A DNA stretch of 64,000 nucleotides from Burkholderia diffusa (GCF_902499115.1 NZ_CABVPN010000002.1:124001-188000); one strand, 5' to 3'. Shown: positions 32,636 to 41,198, counted from the first letter of the stretch. Made by a program: numbers and translations. The notes: generated by a model from the sequence alone, not told the origin.

Positions 32636-33008
32636 GCGAGGTCTCCTGGAATCGGAATGGAATGGCTGGCCGCGCGGTGGCGGCAGTCCGTCCCGAACGG
32701 CCGGGAAGGCGCCGGAAAGCGGCCGCGCCGCGGTCGATGCTCTACTCTACGCGACGCCGGATGGCCAACCTCCGATATTTTCCGCCGCGATTCATTGAGG
32801 ATTCGACTAAATCGGCCTGTGTCGGGCTGCCACTCGTTCGACTGGTGTAAACGTTTATGCGCATAAACTAAAATTTCTTATATTTCTAATAGGCGCAACA
32901 CGAGGCGACGGACGTTAACGACATTTTTACGCGGCCGCCCAATCTCTTTAGGTCGCGCGATCCGGCGGCGCACTACGCTGGGAACATCTCGACTACGGAG
33001 CATTTTCC
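32636..33008. other. AT-rich regulatory gap between amidase and UspA genes
   Basis: No gene in this 373-bp divergent gap. It contains a strongly AT-rich block (about 32846-32892) around the palindrome at 32853-32868, and a CGGAG ribosome-binding site just before the UspA gene. Confidence 0.5.
32853..32868. promoter_or_regulatory. 16-bp perfect palindrome, possible operator
   Basis: GTTTATGCGCATAAAC is perfectly self-complementary and sits in the AT-rich middle of the divergent gap, 218 bp from the amidase start and 141 bp from the UspA start. Which gene it controls is not clear. Confidence 0.5.
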
Positions 33009-33443
33009 ATGCTCAAACTGCTGGTTCCGGTCGGACATTCGCCTCGCTCGCTGCAGGCGGTTCGCCACGCGACCTTCCTGTATCGCGAACGTTGCGCATC
33101 CGAGATCGTGCTGATCAACGTGCAGGCGCCGCTCGAGGCGACGCGGCTCGAGGCGTTTCACCCGCTGTCGAGGCTTCAGTCGATCGAGGACAAGTTCGCG
33201 TGCGACGATCTGGCGATGGCGGAGCGGGTGTTGCGGGAAGCCGGTGTCCGATACAGCATCGTGAAGAAGGTCGGGCCGGTGGCCGACACGATCGCGGCCG
33301 TCGCGGCCGAGACCGGCTGCGACGAAATCGTCGTCGTTGCGCCGCGGCAGGATCCGTTTCACGCGATGCTGTCGATGTTCCGTCGCAGCGTGATGGATCG
33401 GCTCGTGCGGATCTCGAATGTGCCGGTGACGGCAGTGCGATGA
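33009..33443 (+). CDS. Universal stress protein (UspA) family, non-ATP-binding type
   Basis: A 144-residue single-domain Usp. It starts with LKLLVPVGHSPRSLQAVRHA, continues with EIVLINVQAP, and ends with SVMDRLVRISNVPVTAVR. The G-x2-G-x9-G(S/T) nucleotide loop of ATP-binding Usp proteins is missing: the place reads APRQDPFHAMLSMFRRS. It is therefore closer to the non-ATP-binding UspA branch. It precedes a set of stress genes (small membrane protein, hybrid cluster protein), which hints at oxygen limitation or nitrosative stress. Confidence 0.88.
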   Translation: MLKLLVPVGHSPRSLQAVRHATFLYRERCASEIVLINVQAPLEATRLEAFHPLSRLQSIEDKFACDDLAMAERVLREAGVRYSIVKKVGPVADTIAAVAAETGCDEIVVVAPRQDPFHAMLSMFRRSVMDRLVRISNVPVTAVR

Positions 33444-33455
33444 ACGGTGCGGCGC

Positions 33456-33566
33456 TTACTTGATGACCTTGCGCCAGAACACCAGATAGGTCGCGGCGGA
33501 AGACGCAATCAGCAGAATGGCCCACATCGGCGCGAGACTGATCAGCACGGAAGAGACGTTAAGCAT
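33456..33566 (-). CDS. Small single-helix membrane protein (36 residues)
   Basis: A short frame with a good GAGGAATCC ribosome-binding site 5 bp before ATG 33566. The product opens MLNVSSVLISLAP, spans the membrane once (MWAILLIASSAATYLVFW) and ends RKVIK, so positive residues stay inside. It is convergent with UspA, 12 bp from its stop. Size and layout recall accessory peptides of respiratory oxidases such as CydX/CcoQ, but there is no sequence match I can claim. Confidence 0.6.
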   Translation of the reverse strand: MLNVSSVLISLAPMWAILLIASSAATYLVFWRKVIK

Positions 33567-33912
33567 TTGGATTCCTCACTATTTCGATAGCGATGTTCGG
33601 CACGTGCCTGTTGCGTTCGGATCCGCTGCGCCCATCGCTTGCGCGCATTGCGTTCCGTTGAAACATGCATTGATGCTATCGCTTTGAGTGCCGGCGCGAC
33701 CGTCTCGCCCTGCCCGTACCCTGACATTCGTCAAACTCGCGTCAATCGCGCGCCGGTACGGCCGGCCACTGCCCCTTCCGCGTTCGCGCGGCACAAGAAC
33801 GGGACGCAATTACAACAGGCATGTCGCCGTTTCAGCAGACGTTTACCGGGGGAAGCCCCAAGTGCTTCACGAAACGTGTCCGCGTTACGCTTCGGCAACG
33901 AGGAGACGAATC
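33567..33912. other. Non-coding spacer
   Basis: Apart from a short palindrome GGCACGTGCC near 33599, I see nothing convincing. It lies between the divergent small membrane protein and the exported protein gene and must hold their promoters. Confidence 0.35.
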
Positions 33913-34161
33913 ATGAGACGAGTGGTACACATCGCGTTTTTCGCGCTGCTGGCCTACCTGATCGGCGATCGGGCGCTGCTGCACGCGCAAGGCCGCGACG
34001 CCAGCCCGATGGCGTGTTCGCAGGGTGCCGAGCAGGTGAAATACGATGCGCTCAGCCGAGGCTTCGGCAACGCGGCCGCCAGCAGCCAGAGCGAGGCGTT
34101 CATGTCCGGCTGCCTGGTGACCGGGCGCAGCAATCGGGATGTTGCAATGACTGACCGTTGA
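33913..34161 (+). CDS. Small exported protein of unknown function
   Basis: An 82-residue protein with a signal peptide or anchor (MRRVVHIAFFALLAYLIG), then a polar region with two Cys (PMACSQG and SGCLVTG) that may form a disulfide in the periplasm. A good AGGAGACGAA site precedes ATG 33913. No recognised family. Confidence 0.65.
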   Translation: MRRVVHIAFFALLAYLIGDRALLHAQGRDASPMACSQGAEQVKYDALSRGFGNAAASSQSEAFMSGCLVTGRSNRDVAMTDR

Positions 34162-34594
34162 CGCCGAACGGGCGCCGCCGGACCGGTTGCGCTCATGGCG
34201 CGCCCCTGACCCGGAGACGGTCACACCCGGGGGCTTTCCGTCTTTTGCATTCCGCACCGCCGGCACTGACGTGCCACCGACAGCCGACGACACGCCGTCA
34301 ATCCGGCGCGCGATGCAACCGTCGAGCGGCCGACGCGGCACGTCGGGCACGCCCCGTCGCTCGCGCCGACGCGTATCGCCGCTGCTGCGCCCTTCGCGCC
34401 GCGGTCCGGCCGCCCTCGTTCGCGAGCGCCCGGTCCGTTTTCTCCCGCAGCCCCGCTTCCCGCGCCTCGGCCAAGCCGGTTTTCTGCTGCGCCGCGCTCG
34501 GCGTTCGACACGCATCAGCCGACCGGCGCCGCCCGTCCCATGGCCCGGGCACGCCGATTGCGGCTCGGTTGCCCCCTTCCCACGGGCCGCCGAC
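34162..34594. other. Non-coding, Arg/Pro-codon-rich spacer
   Basis: The Nramp-like frame is open through this 433-bp stretch, but the translation (runs of RRGTSGTPRRSRRR type) looks like high-GC noise and the protein family starts only after 34595. No other feature seen. Confidence 0.4.
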
Positions 34595-35881
34595 ATGAAC
34601 GACAACGAGTCCCTCGATACCGCGCAGCCTCGTCCGCGCGCGGCAACGTGGCTCCGGCGCCTCGGGCCGGGCCTCGTCACCGGTGCCGCCGACGACGATC
34701 CGTCAGGCATCGGAACCTATTCGCAGGCGGGTGCGCAGTTCGGATTCGAACTGCTCTGGTCGCTGCTGCTGACCTATCCGCTGATGACGGCGATCCAGCT
34801 GGTCAGCGCGCGCATCGGCCGCGTGACGGGCAAAGGCCTCGCGTCGAACATGCGCGCGCACTACCCGTCATGGCTGCTCTACAGCGCAGTGGCATTGCTG
34901 TTGATCGCGAACGTGATCAACATCGCGGCCGACCTGTCGGCGATGGGCGCGGCGGTCAATCTCCTGCTGCACGGCCCTCAGGAACTCTATGTCGTCTGTC
35001 TGGGCGGCGTGTCGGCCGTGCTGCAGATTTTCGTGCCGTACGACCGGTATGCACGCCTGCTCAAATGGATCGCGCTGGTCCTGCTCGCGTATGTCGCGGT
35101 GGCGCTCATCGTGCCCGTCCATTGGGGCGAGGTCGGCCGCGCGATCGTGTGGCCGCATATCCAGCTGACCGCCGCCTACCTGACCACGGTCATCGCCGTG
35201 CTCGGCACCACGATCAGCCCTTATCTGTTTTTCTGGCAGGCGTCGCAGGAGGTCGAGGAACTGCATGCGGAGCCGAACCAGCACGCGTTGCGGCACGCAC
35301 CGCATCAGGCACCCGCGCAGTTGCGACGAATCAACTTCGATACCTGGGTCGGCATGGGCGTATCGAACGTCATTGCGTTCTTCATCACGCTGACCGCAGC
35401 GGCCACGCTCAACATGCACCACATCGAAGTGAAGACGTCCGCCGATGCCGCGCGCGCGCTCGAGCCCATTGCCGGGCACTTCGCGTACATGCTGTTTGCG
35501 CTCGGGATCGTCGGCACCGGCCTGCTGGCGTTGCCGGTGCTCGCCGGATCGGCCGCGTATGCGGCCTCGGGCAGCTTCCGCTGGCGCAACAGCCTCGCGC
35601 TTCGGCTCGGCGTCGCGCCCGAATTCTATGCGGTGATCGCCCTCGCGATCGTGGGCGGCGTCGCGATCACGTTCATGCATTTCGACCCGATCCGCGCGCT
35701 CTACTGGAGTGCGGTCATCAACGGCGTGACCGCGGTTCCGATCATGATCGTGATGATGCTGATGGCCGGCAGCCGACGCATCATGGGCAAGTTCGCCGTG
35801 ACGGGCGCGCTGGCGTGGGGCGGCTGGGCCGCGACGGTCGCGATGGCGATCGCGGCGATGGGGGTGTTCGTGCCGGGGTAA
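34595..35881 (+). CDS. Nramp-like transporter with non-canonical metal-site motifs
   Basis: A 428-residue membrane protein with about 11 helices and the LeuT/Nramp layout (GPGLVTGAADDDPSGIGTYS in helix 1, GTTISPYLFFWQ in helix 6). The helix-1 Asp-Pro-Gly-Asn metal motif reads D35-P-S-G, and the helix-6 Met-Pro-His reads S208-P-Y. The Met that favours Mn/Fe in classical Nramp proteins is therefore absent. This places it in an Nramp-related clade that may carry another ion, such as Mg, or act in another way. ATG 34595 gives the usual N-terminal length. Confidence 0.85.
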   Translation: MNDNESLDTAQPRPRAATWLRRLGPGLVTGAADDDPSGIGTYSQAGAQFGFELLWSLLLTYPLMTAIQLVSARIGRVTGKGLASNMRAHYPSWLLYSAVALLLIANVINIAADLSAMGAAVNLLLHGPQELYVVCLGGVSAVLQIFVPYDRYARLLKWIALVLLAYVAVALIVPVHWGEVGRAIVWPHIQLTAAYLTTVIAVLGTTISPYLFFWQASQEVEELHAEPNQHALRHAPHQAPAQLRRINFDTWVGMGVSNVIAFFITLTAAATLNMHHIEVKTSADAARALEPIAGHFAYMLFALGIVGTGLLALPVLAGSAAYAASGSFRWRNSLALRLGVAPEFYAVIALAIVGGVAITFMHFDPIRALYWSAVINGVTAVPIMIVMMLMAGSRRIMGKFAVTGALAWGGWAATVAMAIAAMGVFVPG

Positions 35882-35917
35882 GCCGCATCGGTCACCTGCG
35901 CCAGACCGTGCGCACGA

Positions 35918-36319
35918 TCAGCCTGACTCCGGACGAATCACCAGCTCGTTGAACCCGGTCCCTGCATCGGGTTCACGGGAGAAACGATATGCGGGCAACA
36001 GCACGAGCAGGATCTCGGCGGTCGTCCGCACCATGCAACCGCTCGCGACGTGTCCGCCCGACACGCGGCCGTTCGCATCGGACACCGACATATGAAGGTG
36101 CGCGCCGTCCGGCGAGACCGAACCGGCCAGCGTCAGGATCTCGAGGTCGCCGCGCAGTTCGGTCGGCGCGTCGACACCGGCAAAGCGCAACTGCGCGACG
36201 GTCAGGCTGCCGATCCCCTGGATCACGAATGCCGCGTGTGTGTCGAGCCGGCACAATGCCTGCTCGACCGATGCGCGCAGATCGTCGCCGAGGGAAAGAC
36301 GCAAAGGATGGGCTTGCAT
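35918..36319 (-). CDS. PPC/DUF296-domain protein
   Basis: A 133-residue PPC-domain protein. HPLRLSLGDDLRASVEQ begins the fold and HLHMSVSDANGRVSGGHVASG is its glycine-rich signature with conserved His residues. In plants the domain accompanies AT-hooks; bacterial stand-alone versions form trimers and have no known activity. ATG 36319 is preferred over 36355 as it starts at the domain. It lies 120 bp downstream of the hcp-reductase genes on the same strand and might be part of their transcript. Confidence 0.82.
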   Translation of the reverse strand: MQAHPLRLSLGDDLRASVEQALCRLDTHAAFVIQGIGSLTVAQLRFAGVDAPTELRGDLEILTLAGSVSPDGAHLHMSVSDANGRVSGGHVASGCMVRTTAEILLVLLPAYRFSREPDAGTGFNELVIRPESG

Positions 36320-36375
36320 GGTCGATAACCTGCTGGTGGGCCGGGGTGTCGACAAAGCGTACGTTCGACCGGGCC

Positions 36376-36398
36376 ATCCGGCAAGCCGCCTGCCGGAT
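36376..36398. repeat. Inverted repeat between reductase and PPC genes
   Basis: ATCCGGCA-N7-TGCCGGAT, perfect 8-bp arms, without a T-run. Could be a weak terminator, an attenuator or an RNA-stability hairpin between two leftward genes. Confidence 0.45.
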
Positions 36399-36439
36399 CG
36401 CGCACCGCGCCTGCGTCACGGCAACGCGCCGCACGCGCA

Positions 36440-37462
36440 TCACACGGTGAATCGTTCGCTCGCGAATTGCGCGTCCGGCACGCCGGCCGCAACGGCAACT
36501 CCCCGTGCGCCCTCGACGAGCGGCGGCGGCCCGCATACGTACACATCCGGCAGCACTTCGGCCTGCGCAAGCGCCTCGCGCAACGCATCGACCGGCGTCC
36601 CGCGGAACCCGACCCATGCCGTGCCCGGTCGCCATACGCACAAGTCGATCCGCAGTTGCGGCAACTCGGCCTGCAATCTCTCCAGCTCGTCGAGCATGAA
36701 AAGTTCGCTTTCCTCATTGACGCCGAAGAACAGCCGTGCGTCGCCCGCCTCCTGATACTCGGCCATGCGCCTGAGCATCGACAGGACCGGCGCAAGCCCC
36801 GTGCCGCCCGCGACGAACCAGCGTGGCCGAAGGCTGTCCGCGAACAGGCCGAATCCGCCCATCGGCACGCGCACGGTCAGCGGGTCGCCGTGCCGCGCGC
36901 GCTCGCGCAGATAAGCCGAGAACCAGCCGCCCGGCCGCAACCGGATCAGGAATTCCAGGCGGCCGTCCCAGTTGCTCGTGTTCGCGAGCGAATATGGACG
37001 GCGCACACCGCTGCCTGGCACCTCCAGTTCCGCGAACTGGCCGGCTTCGAACTCCGCAGCCGCGCCGAACGCGTCGTCGGGCTCGATCTGCAGCTCGACG
37101 CGCATCGTGTCGCGCGCGATGGTATCGAGCGCCGCGATCCTCGCGGTGCGCACGGGCACCGGCTGCAGCAGCACCTTGGCGCGGTCGTACGGCGCGGCGA
37201 CCCGCAGATCGCCGCGCGGCGTCGTCCGGCACAGCAACACCGCGCCGGGCTGGCCGGCCGGCAACGCGTCGGCGCTGTGGTCCCGCATCTCGTACGGGCC
37301 GTCGACGACGGTCGCCTGACAGGCACCGCAGCTGCCGCGTCGGCATTGCGACGGCAGCGTGATGTCTGCCTGCGCCGCCGCCGCGAGCAGATCCTGGCCG
37401 GGCTCGCAGTCGAAGCCGAACGGCGCGCCGTCGCGCGTCGTGATCTCGATCCGGTAGCTCAT
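36440..37462 (-). CDS. Flavin/2Fe-2S NAD(P)H reductase partner of hybrid cluster protein
   Basis: A 340-residue three-domain electron-transfer protein. The N-terminus is a plant-type ferredoxin with CRRGSCGACQ near residue 38 and a fourth Cys in VLLCRTTP. Next comes an FAD domain (RPYSLAN near 155) and an NAD domain (FVAGGTGLAPVLSML near 215; VYVCGPPPLVEGA). Order is ferredoxin-FAD-NAD, as in benzoate dioxygenase reductase, not FAD-NAD-ferredoxin as in E. coli Hcr. Thirteen bp separate it from hcp upstream, so it most likely supplies electrons to that protein. Confidence 0.9.
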   Translation of the reverse strand: MSYRIEITTRDGAPFGFDCEPGQDLLAAAAQADITLPSQCRRGSCGACQATVVDGPYEMRDHSADALPAGQPGAVLLCRTTPRGDLRVAAPYDRAKVLLQPVPVRTARIAALDTIARDTMRVELQIEPDDAFGAAAEFEAGQFAELEVPGSGVRRPYSLANTSNWDGRLEFLIRLRPGGWFSAYLRERARHGDPLTVRVPMGGFGLFADSLRPRWFVAGGTGLAPVLSMLRRMAEYQEAGDARLFFGVNEESELFMLDELERLQAELPQLRIDLCVWRPGTAWVGFRGTPVDALREALAQAEVLPDVYVCGPPPLVEGARGVAVAAGVPDAQFASERFTV

Positions 37463-37475
37463 CGAACGATCCCGT

Positions 37476-39143
37476 TCATGCTGCCTTGCGCGCGAGCGCC
37501 GCGGCCAGATCCGTGTCTGCCTCACCGATCGGCTGGATCCCGAACTGATCGACCAGCACCGCGAGCACGCCCGGCGTGATGAACGCCGGCAGCGACGGCC
37601 CGAGCCGGATGTTGCGGATCCCAAGTGCGAGCAGCGTCAGCAGCACCGCGGCCGCCTTCTGTTCGAACCACGAGATGACGAGCGACAGCGGCAGGTCGTT
37701 CACGCCGCATTCGAACGCATCGGCGAGCGCGGTCGCGATCCGGATCGCGGAATAGCTGTCGTTGCACTGCCCGACGTCGAGCAGGCGCGGAATGCCGCCG
37801 ATATCGCCGAACGCGTGCCGGTTGAACCGGTATTTGTTGCAGCCGAGGGTCATCACGACCGTGTCGTCGGGTGCCTGTTCCGCGAACTCGGTATAGTAGT
37901 TGCGGCCCGGCGCCGCGCCGTCGCAGCCGCCGATCAGGAAGAAGTGGCGGATCTGCCCTGCCTTCACCGCGTCGATCACCTTGTCCGCGACGCCCAGCAC
38001 CGCATGCCGGCCAAACCCGACCGTGATCGTCTCCTCCGGCGCGGTGGCCGGGAATCCGGGCAGTGCCTGAGCGGCACGAATCAGCATCGAGAAATCGTGA
38101 TGCTCGAGATGACGCACGCCCGGCCAGCCGACCGGCCCGGTCGTGAAGATCCGCTGCCGGTATTGCGGCAACGGCTCGATGATGCAGTTGGACGTCATCA
38201 GGACCGGCCCGGGGAAATGCGCGAAGTCGCTCTGCTGGTCCTGCCACGCGCCCCCGTAGTTGCCGGCCAGATGCGCAAAGGCTTTCAGCGTCGGATACGC
38301 GTGAGCCGGCAACATCTCGCCGTGCGTATAGACCTGGATGCCTGTGCCCGCCGTCTGTTCGAGCAACGCATGCAGATCGCCGAGATCGTGGCCGGACACG
38401 AGGATCGCCTTGCCGGCCACCGGCGACACGCGCACCGCGGTCGGCTGTTGCGCACCGAAGCGGCCGGTGTTCGCGTTGTCCAGCAATTCCATCACCGTCA
38501 GGTTCAGCCGGCCAAGATCGAGCGCCTGCGCGAGCAGCGCGTTGACGTCGTCGGGATCGCCCGCGAGAAACGCGAGTGCCGCTTCGACGCCCTCGTACAC
38601 GTCGTCGCGTTCGTAGCCCAGCACCTTCGCATGATGCGCATACGCGCACACGCCCTTCAGCCCGTACAGCACCAGCGCACGCAGCCCGACGATATCGGCA
38701 CCCACCGTGTCAAGGCCCGCATCGATGCCGACGCGCGCCGCCTGCTTCAGCAAGCCGGCCAGATCGTCCGCCGGCTGCCACGCGGCGGGCCCCGTCAGCA
38801 CCGGCACGGCCGTGCCAGCCGCCCGTGCGTGCGCTTCGCACGCGGCCTTCACACGATCGCGCGTCTGTGCTGCTTCGCGCAACAGCGCGACGAAGCGCGC
38901 CGCATGGAAGTTCACGTTGGTCAGCGTGGTGAACATCGCGTACAGCACGAAGCGGTCGGCCTCACGGTCTGGCTCGCCCATCGTGCGCGCGATCGCGGCG
39001 TACTGCGCGATGCCCTTCACCGCATGAACCAGCAGGTCCTGCAGATCGGCCGTCGTCTCGTCCTTGCCGCAGTTGCCCTTCGCCGATGCGCAGCCGGGCC
39101 GTGCGCCGGTCCGGTCGGTCTGTTCGCATTGATAGCAAAACAC
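37476..39143 (-). CDS. hcp: Hybrid cluster protein (hydroxylamine reductase / NO-reducing HCP)
   Basis: A 555-residue hybrid cluster protein. The N-terminal cluster cysteines follow the E. coli-like spacing C3-x2-C6-x11-C18-x6-C25. Ligands of the Fe-S-O hybrid cluster are in the C-terminal half, including VMTLGCNKYRFN and DVGQCNDSYSAI. It reduces hydroxylamine in vitro and is thought to remove NO and reverse or make S-nitrosylation. Translation starts at GTG 39143 after GGAGAG. An NsrR box and an FNR-like site lie upstream, as expected for a gene induced by NO without oxygen. Confidence 0.95.
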   Translation of the reverse strand: MFCYQCEQTDRTGARPGCASAKGNCGKDETTADLQDLLVHAVKGIAQYAAIARTMGEPDREADRFVLYAMFTTLTNVNFHAARFVALLREAAQTRDRVKAACEAHARAAGTAVPVLTGPAAWQPADDLAGLLKQAARVGIDAGLDTVGADIVGLRALVLYGLKGVCAYAHHAKVLGYERDDVYEGVEAALAFLAGDPDDVNALLAQALDLGRLNLTVMELLDNANTGRFGAQQPTAVRVSPVAGKAILVSGHDLGDLHALLEQTAGTGIQVYTHGEMLPAHAYPTLKAFAHLAGNYGGAWQDQQSDFAHFPGPVLMTSNCIIEPLPQYRQRIFTTGPVGWPGVRHLEHHDFSMLIRAAQALPGFPATAPEETITVGFGRHAVLGVADKVIDAVKAGQIRHFFLIGGCDGAAPGRNYYTEFAEQAPDDTVVMTLGCNKYRFNRHAFGDIGGIPRLLDVGQCNDSYSAIRIATALADAFECGVNDLPLSLVISWFEQKAAAVLLTLLALGIRNIRLGPSLPAFITPGVLAVLVDQFGIQPIGEADTDLAAALARKAA

Positions 39144-39233
39144 GGTGCTCTCCTTTCTCGATCATGGGGGCGCGGGTCGGCGCGAGCGGCGGTGGGAAGC
39201 GTGTTCCGGGCCGCCGGGCGTCTCGCCCGCTTC

Positions 39234-39256
39234 AAGATGCGTGCTTTATGCATCTT
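39234..39256 (-). promoter_or_regulatory. NsrR-type operator upstream of hcp
   Basis: A 23-bp near-palindrome with perfect outer arms AAGATGC and GCATCTT separated by 9 bp, the same length and arms as the known NsrR consensus for nitrosative-stress genes. It lies 91-113 bp before the GTG start and would overlap the expected transcription start. Confidence 0.8.
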
Positions 39257-39288
39257 TTTCATGATGTTTCAGCGCGCCTTTCGCTAGC

Positions 39289-39302
39289 GTGATGCAGGTC
39301 AA
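39289..39302 (-). promoter_or_regulatory. FNR/DNR-like site upstream of hcp
   Basis: Minus-strand TTGACCTGCATCAC matches 8 of the 10 fixed positions of TTGAT-N4-ATCAA. It is centred about 50 bp from the NsrR box centre, which would put it near -41.5 if transcription starts in that box. Confidence 0.55.
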
Positions 39303-39335
39303 GAAAGCGCGCGCACGCGGTGGGACAACTTGTCG

Positions 39336-39563
39336 CTACGACTGCCCGCCAGCCGGCGCCGCGGTTGCCTCGTCGTTTTCATCGTCCGCATAGTCGATGC
39401 CCCAATCGCCGTATCGATACCAGTCGTCGCCGAGCAGTTCGCTCGGGTGCTGCGTGCGGCTGGAGCCGTTGCCGCACCGCATCGCATGCGTCGGGCAGTA
39501 GTTGTCGCATCCCCAGCAGATCCGCTCCGGATGCCCAGGATGCAGCGGAAATGTCTTGGCCAT
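39336..39563 (-). CDS. DUF3079-family Cys-rich protein
   Basis: A 75-residue protein. KTFPLHPGHPERICWGCDNYCPTHAMRCGNGSERTQHP-like opening, with four Cys (ICWGCDNYCP and MRCGNG), resembles the DUF3079 family of beta-proteobacteria and could bind one metal or Fe-S centre. The tail is acidic. Nothing is known of its role. It lies upstream of hcp in the same direction, about 190 bp away, with the NsrR/FNR sites between, so it is a separate unit. Confidence 0.75.
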   Translation of the reverse strand: MAKTFPLHPGHPERICWGCDNYCPTHAMRCGNGSSRTQHPSELLGDDWYRYGDWGIDYADDENDEATAAPAGGQS

Positions 39564-39715
39564 CGTTCGTCATCCTCCCGGTATCGTTGCGTTCGCTACC
39601 GTTCGACTCTAAGTCCACCGCGAAACGATGCCGATGCGACATTCGTTCGCACCGGACGCACCGCACTACCCGCGCCGCTCGGTCGCGAACGCCGAACGCG
39701 ATCGCCGGAAAACAA

Positions 39716-39742
39716 GAAGGCCCGGACGATGTCCGGGCCTTC
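39716..39742 (-). terminator. Terminator of the catabolic operon
   Basis: Perfect 12-bp stem GAAGGCCCGGAC-GAT-GTCCGGGCCTTC; in the leftward sense it is followed by TTGTTTT. It stands 28 bp beyond the stop of the MFS gene, the last gene of the 14-gene operon. Confidence 0.85.
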
Positions 39743-39769
39743 CACGTCAGCCGTTGCGGCCAGCCGCGC

Positions 39770-41170
39770 TTACGCTTCGAGCGCCTCCAGCACCTTGCCT
39801 TTCGTCTCGATCCCGACGAAGTGCACGGTCACCGCCGCGATCAGCGGCACGATGCCGATCAGGTAGAACGCCGGCGCGAGGCTGCCGCCGATGATCGCGT
39901 GCGGCACGATCATCGGCGCCGCGAACGACGCGATCTTCAGCCACGCGCTGCCGAGTCCGCAGCCCGACGCACGGATGCTCGTCGGATACTGCTCCGGCGT
40001 ATAGACGTACGCGGTGATGAAGCCCGATGCCATCAGCCCCAGCGACAGCGAGCAGAACACCGCGACGACGTACACCGACGATGCGTGATAGAGGCCCGCG
40101 AACGCCAACGACAGCGCGCACAGCACGAACGACCACACGATCACCGGCTTGCGTCCGAGCTTGTCGACGAGCAGCGCCGACGCAAGCGACCCGAGCACGC
40201 CCATCACCGAGCCGATCACCGCGAGATTCAGCGCGAGTTGCAACGGCGCGTGATAGAAGTTCTTGTAGATCGTCGGCAGCCACGTGGACAGCCCGTACTG
40301 GATGAACCCGCAGGTCGCCCAGAGCGTCGCCACGGCAAGCGTGCGCTTGCGATACGCGGCGCTGAACAGGTCGCTCATCCGGCGCTTCGGGTGCTGGCGC
40401 ACCATCTCGTCGTACGCGGCCACCTGCGTGACCGGCGGCAGTTCGCCGCGCACCGACGATTCGAACACACCGACCGCGCGCCCGGCTTCGGGGAGGCGCC
40501 CGCGCGATGCGAGCCAGCGCGGCGATTCCGGCACGAGATGCGTGAGCACCAGCGCGAGGATCAACGGCAGCCCGCCGACGAAGTACATGATCTCCCAGCC
40601 GAACCGTGGCACGAGCCATGCGCCCAGCGCCATCGACACCAGCAAACCGATCGGAAACACGATTTCATACAACAGCACGAAGCGGCCGCGACCGTGCGCA
40701 CGCGTGATTTCGTTGATGTACGTGGCTGCGACCGGCAGTTCGCCGCCGAGACCGAGCCCCTGCAAGATCCGCAGGAGCACGAATATCTCGAACGTCGGCG
40801 CGAAACCGCACGCGATGCTCGTGATGCCGATCACGGCCGAACTCCACGCGATCGCCTTCACGCGGCCATGCTTTTCCGCGAGCGCGGGAAACAGGAACGC
40901 ACCGATCAGCTGGCCGATCGCGCCGGACGCGATCAGCATGCCGATCTGCGTCGGCGACAGCCCCCACTTGTGAATCAGCAGCGGCAGCGTCGCCGCGATC
41001 GTGATCACGTCGAAGCCGTCGAAGAACGTGGCGGTGCCGATCAGCACACGCGCGCGGATCTGCATCGCGTTGGTCGGAAGCCGCTCGAGCCGCGCGATGA
41101 TCGCGCCGGGCGTGGAGGCGGCAGCTTCCATCGTGGCCCTGCCGGCCACGACGTTGTCGAAAGTGCTCAT
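39770..41170 (-). CDS. MFS transporter, aromatic acid:H+ symporter (AAHS) type
   Basis: A 466-residue 12-helix transporter. FFDGFDVITIAATLPLL in helix 1 carries the DGFD motif of AAHS proteins such as PcaK and BenK; the helix 2-3 loop (FPALAEKHGRVKAI) and LVDKLGRKPVIVW are MFS signature loops. It imports an aromatic or related organic acid with protons. It is the last gene of the leftward catabolic operon, 28 bp after the ferredoxin reductase, and so most likely imports the pathway's substrate. ATG 41170 chosen (MSTFDNVVAG). Confidence 0.9.
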   Translation of the reverse strand: MSTFDNVVAGRATMEAAASTPGAIIARLERLPTNAMQIRARVLIGTATFFDGFDVITIAATLPLLIHKWGLSPTQIGMLIASGAIGQLIGAFLFPALAEKHGRVKAIAWSSAVIGITSIACGFAPTFEIFVLLRILQGLGLGGELPVAATYINEITRAHGRGRFVLLYEIVFPIGLLVSMALGAWLVPRFGWEIMYFVGGLPLILALVLTHLVPESPRWLASRGRLPEAGRAVGVFESSVRGELPPVTQVAAYDEMVRQHPKRRMSDLFSAAYRKRTLAVATLWATCGFIQYGLSTWLPTIYKNFYHAPLQLALNLAVIGSVMGVLGSLASALLVDKLGRKPVIVWSFVLCALSLAFAGLYHASSVYVVAVFCSLSLGLMASGFITAYVYTPEQYPTSIRASGCGLGSAWLKIASFAAPMIVPHAIIGGSLAPAFYLIGIVPLIAAVTVHFVGIETKGKVLEALEA

Positions 41171-41198
41171 GCGGGGGGTCTCCTGGATCGTTCGCCGG

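Noticed and set aside
34187..34594. A 136-codon N-terminal extension of the Nramp-like gene
   Set aside because: The extension is Arg/Pro-rich noise; the family's N-terminus starts at ATG 34595.
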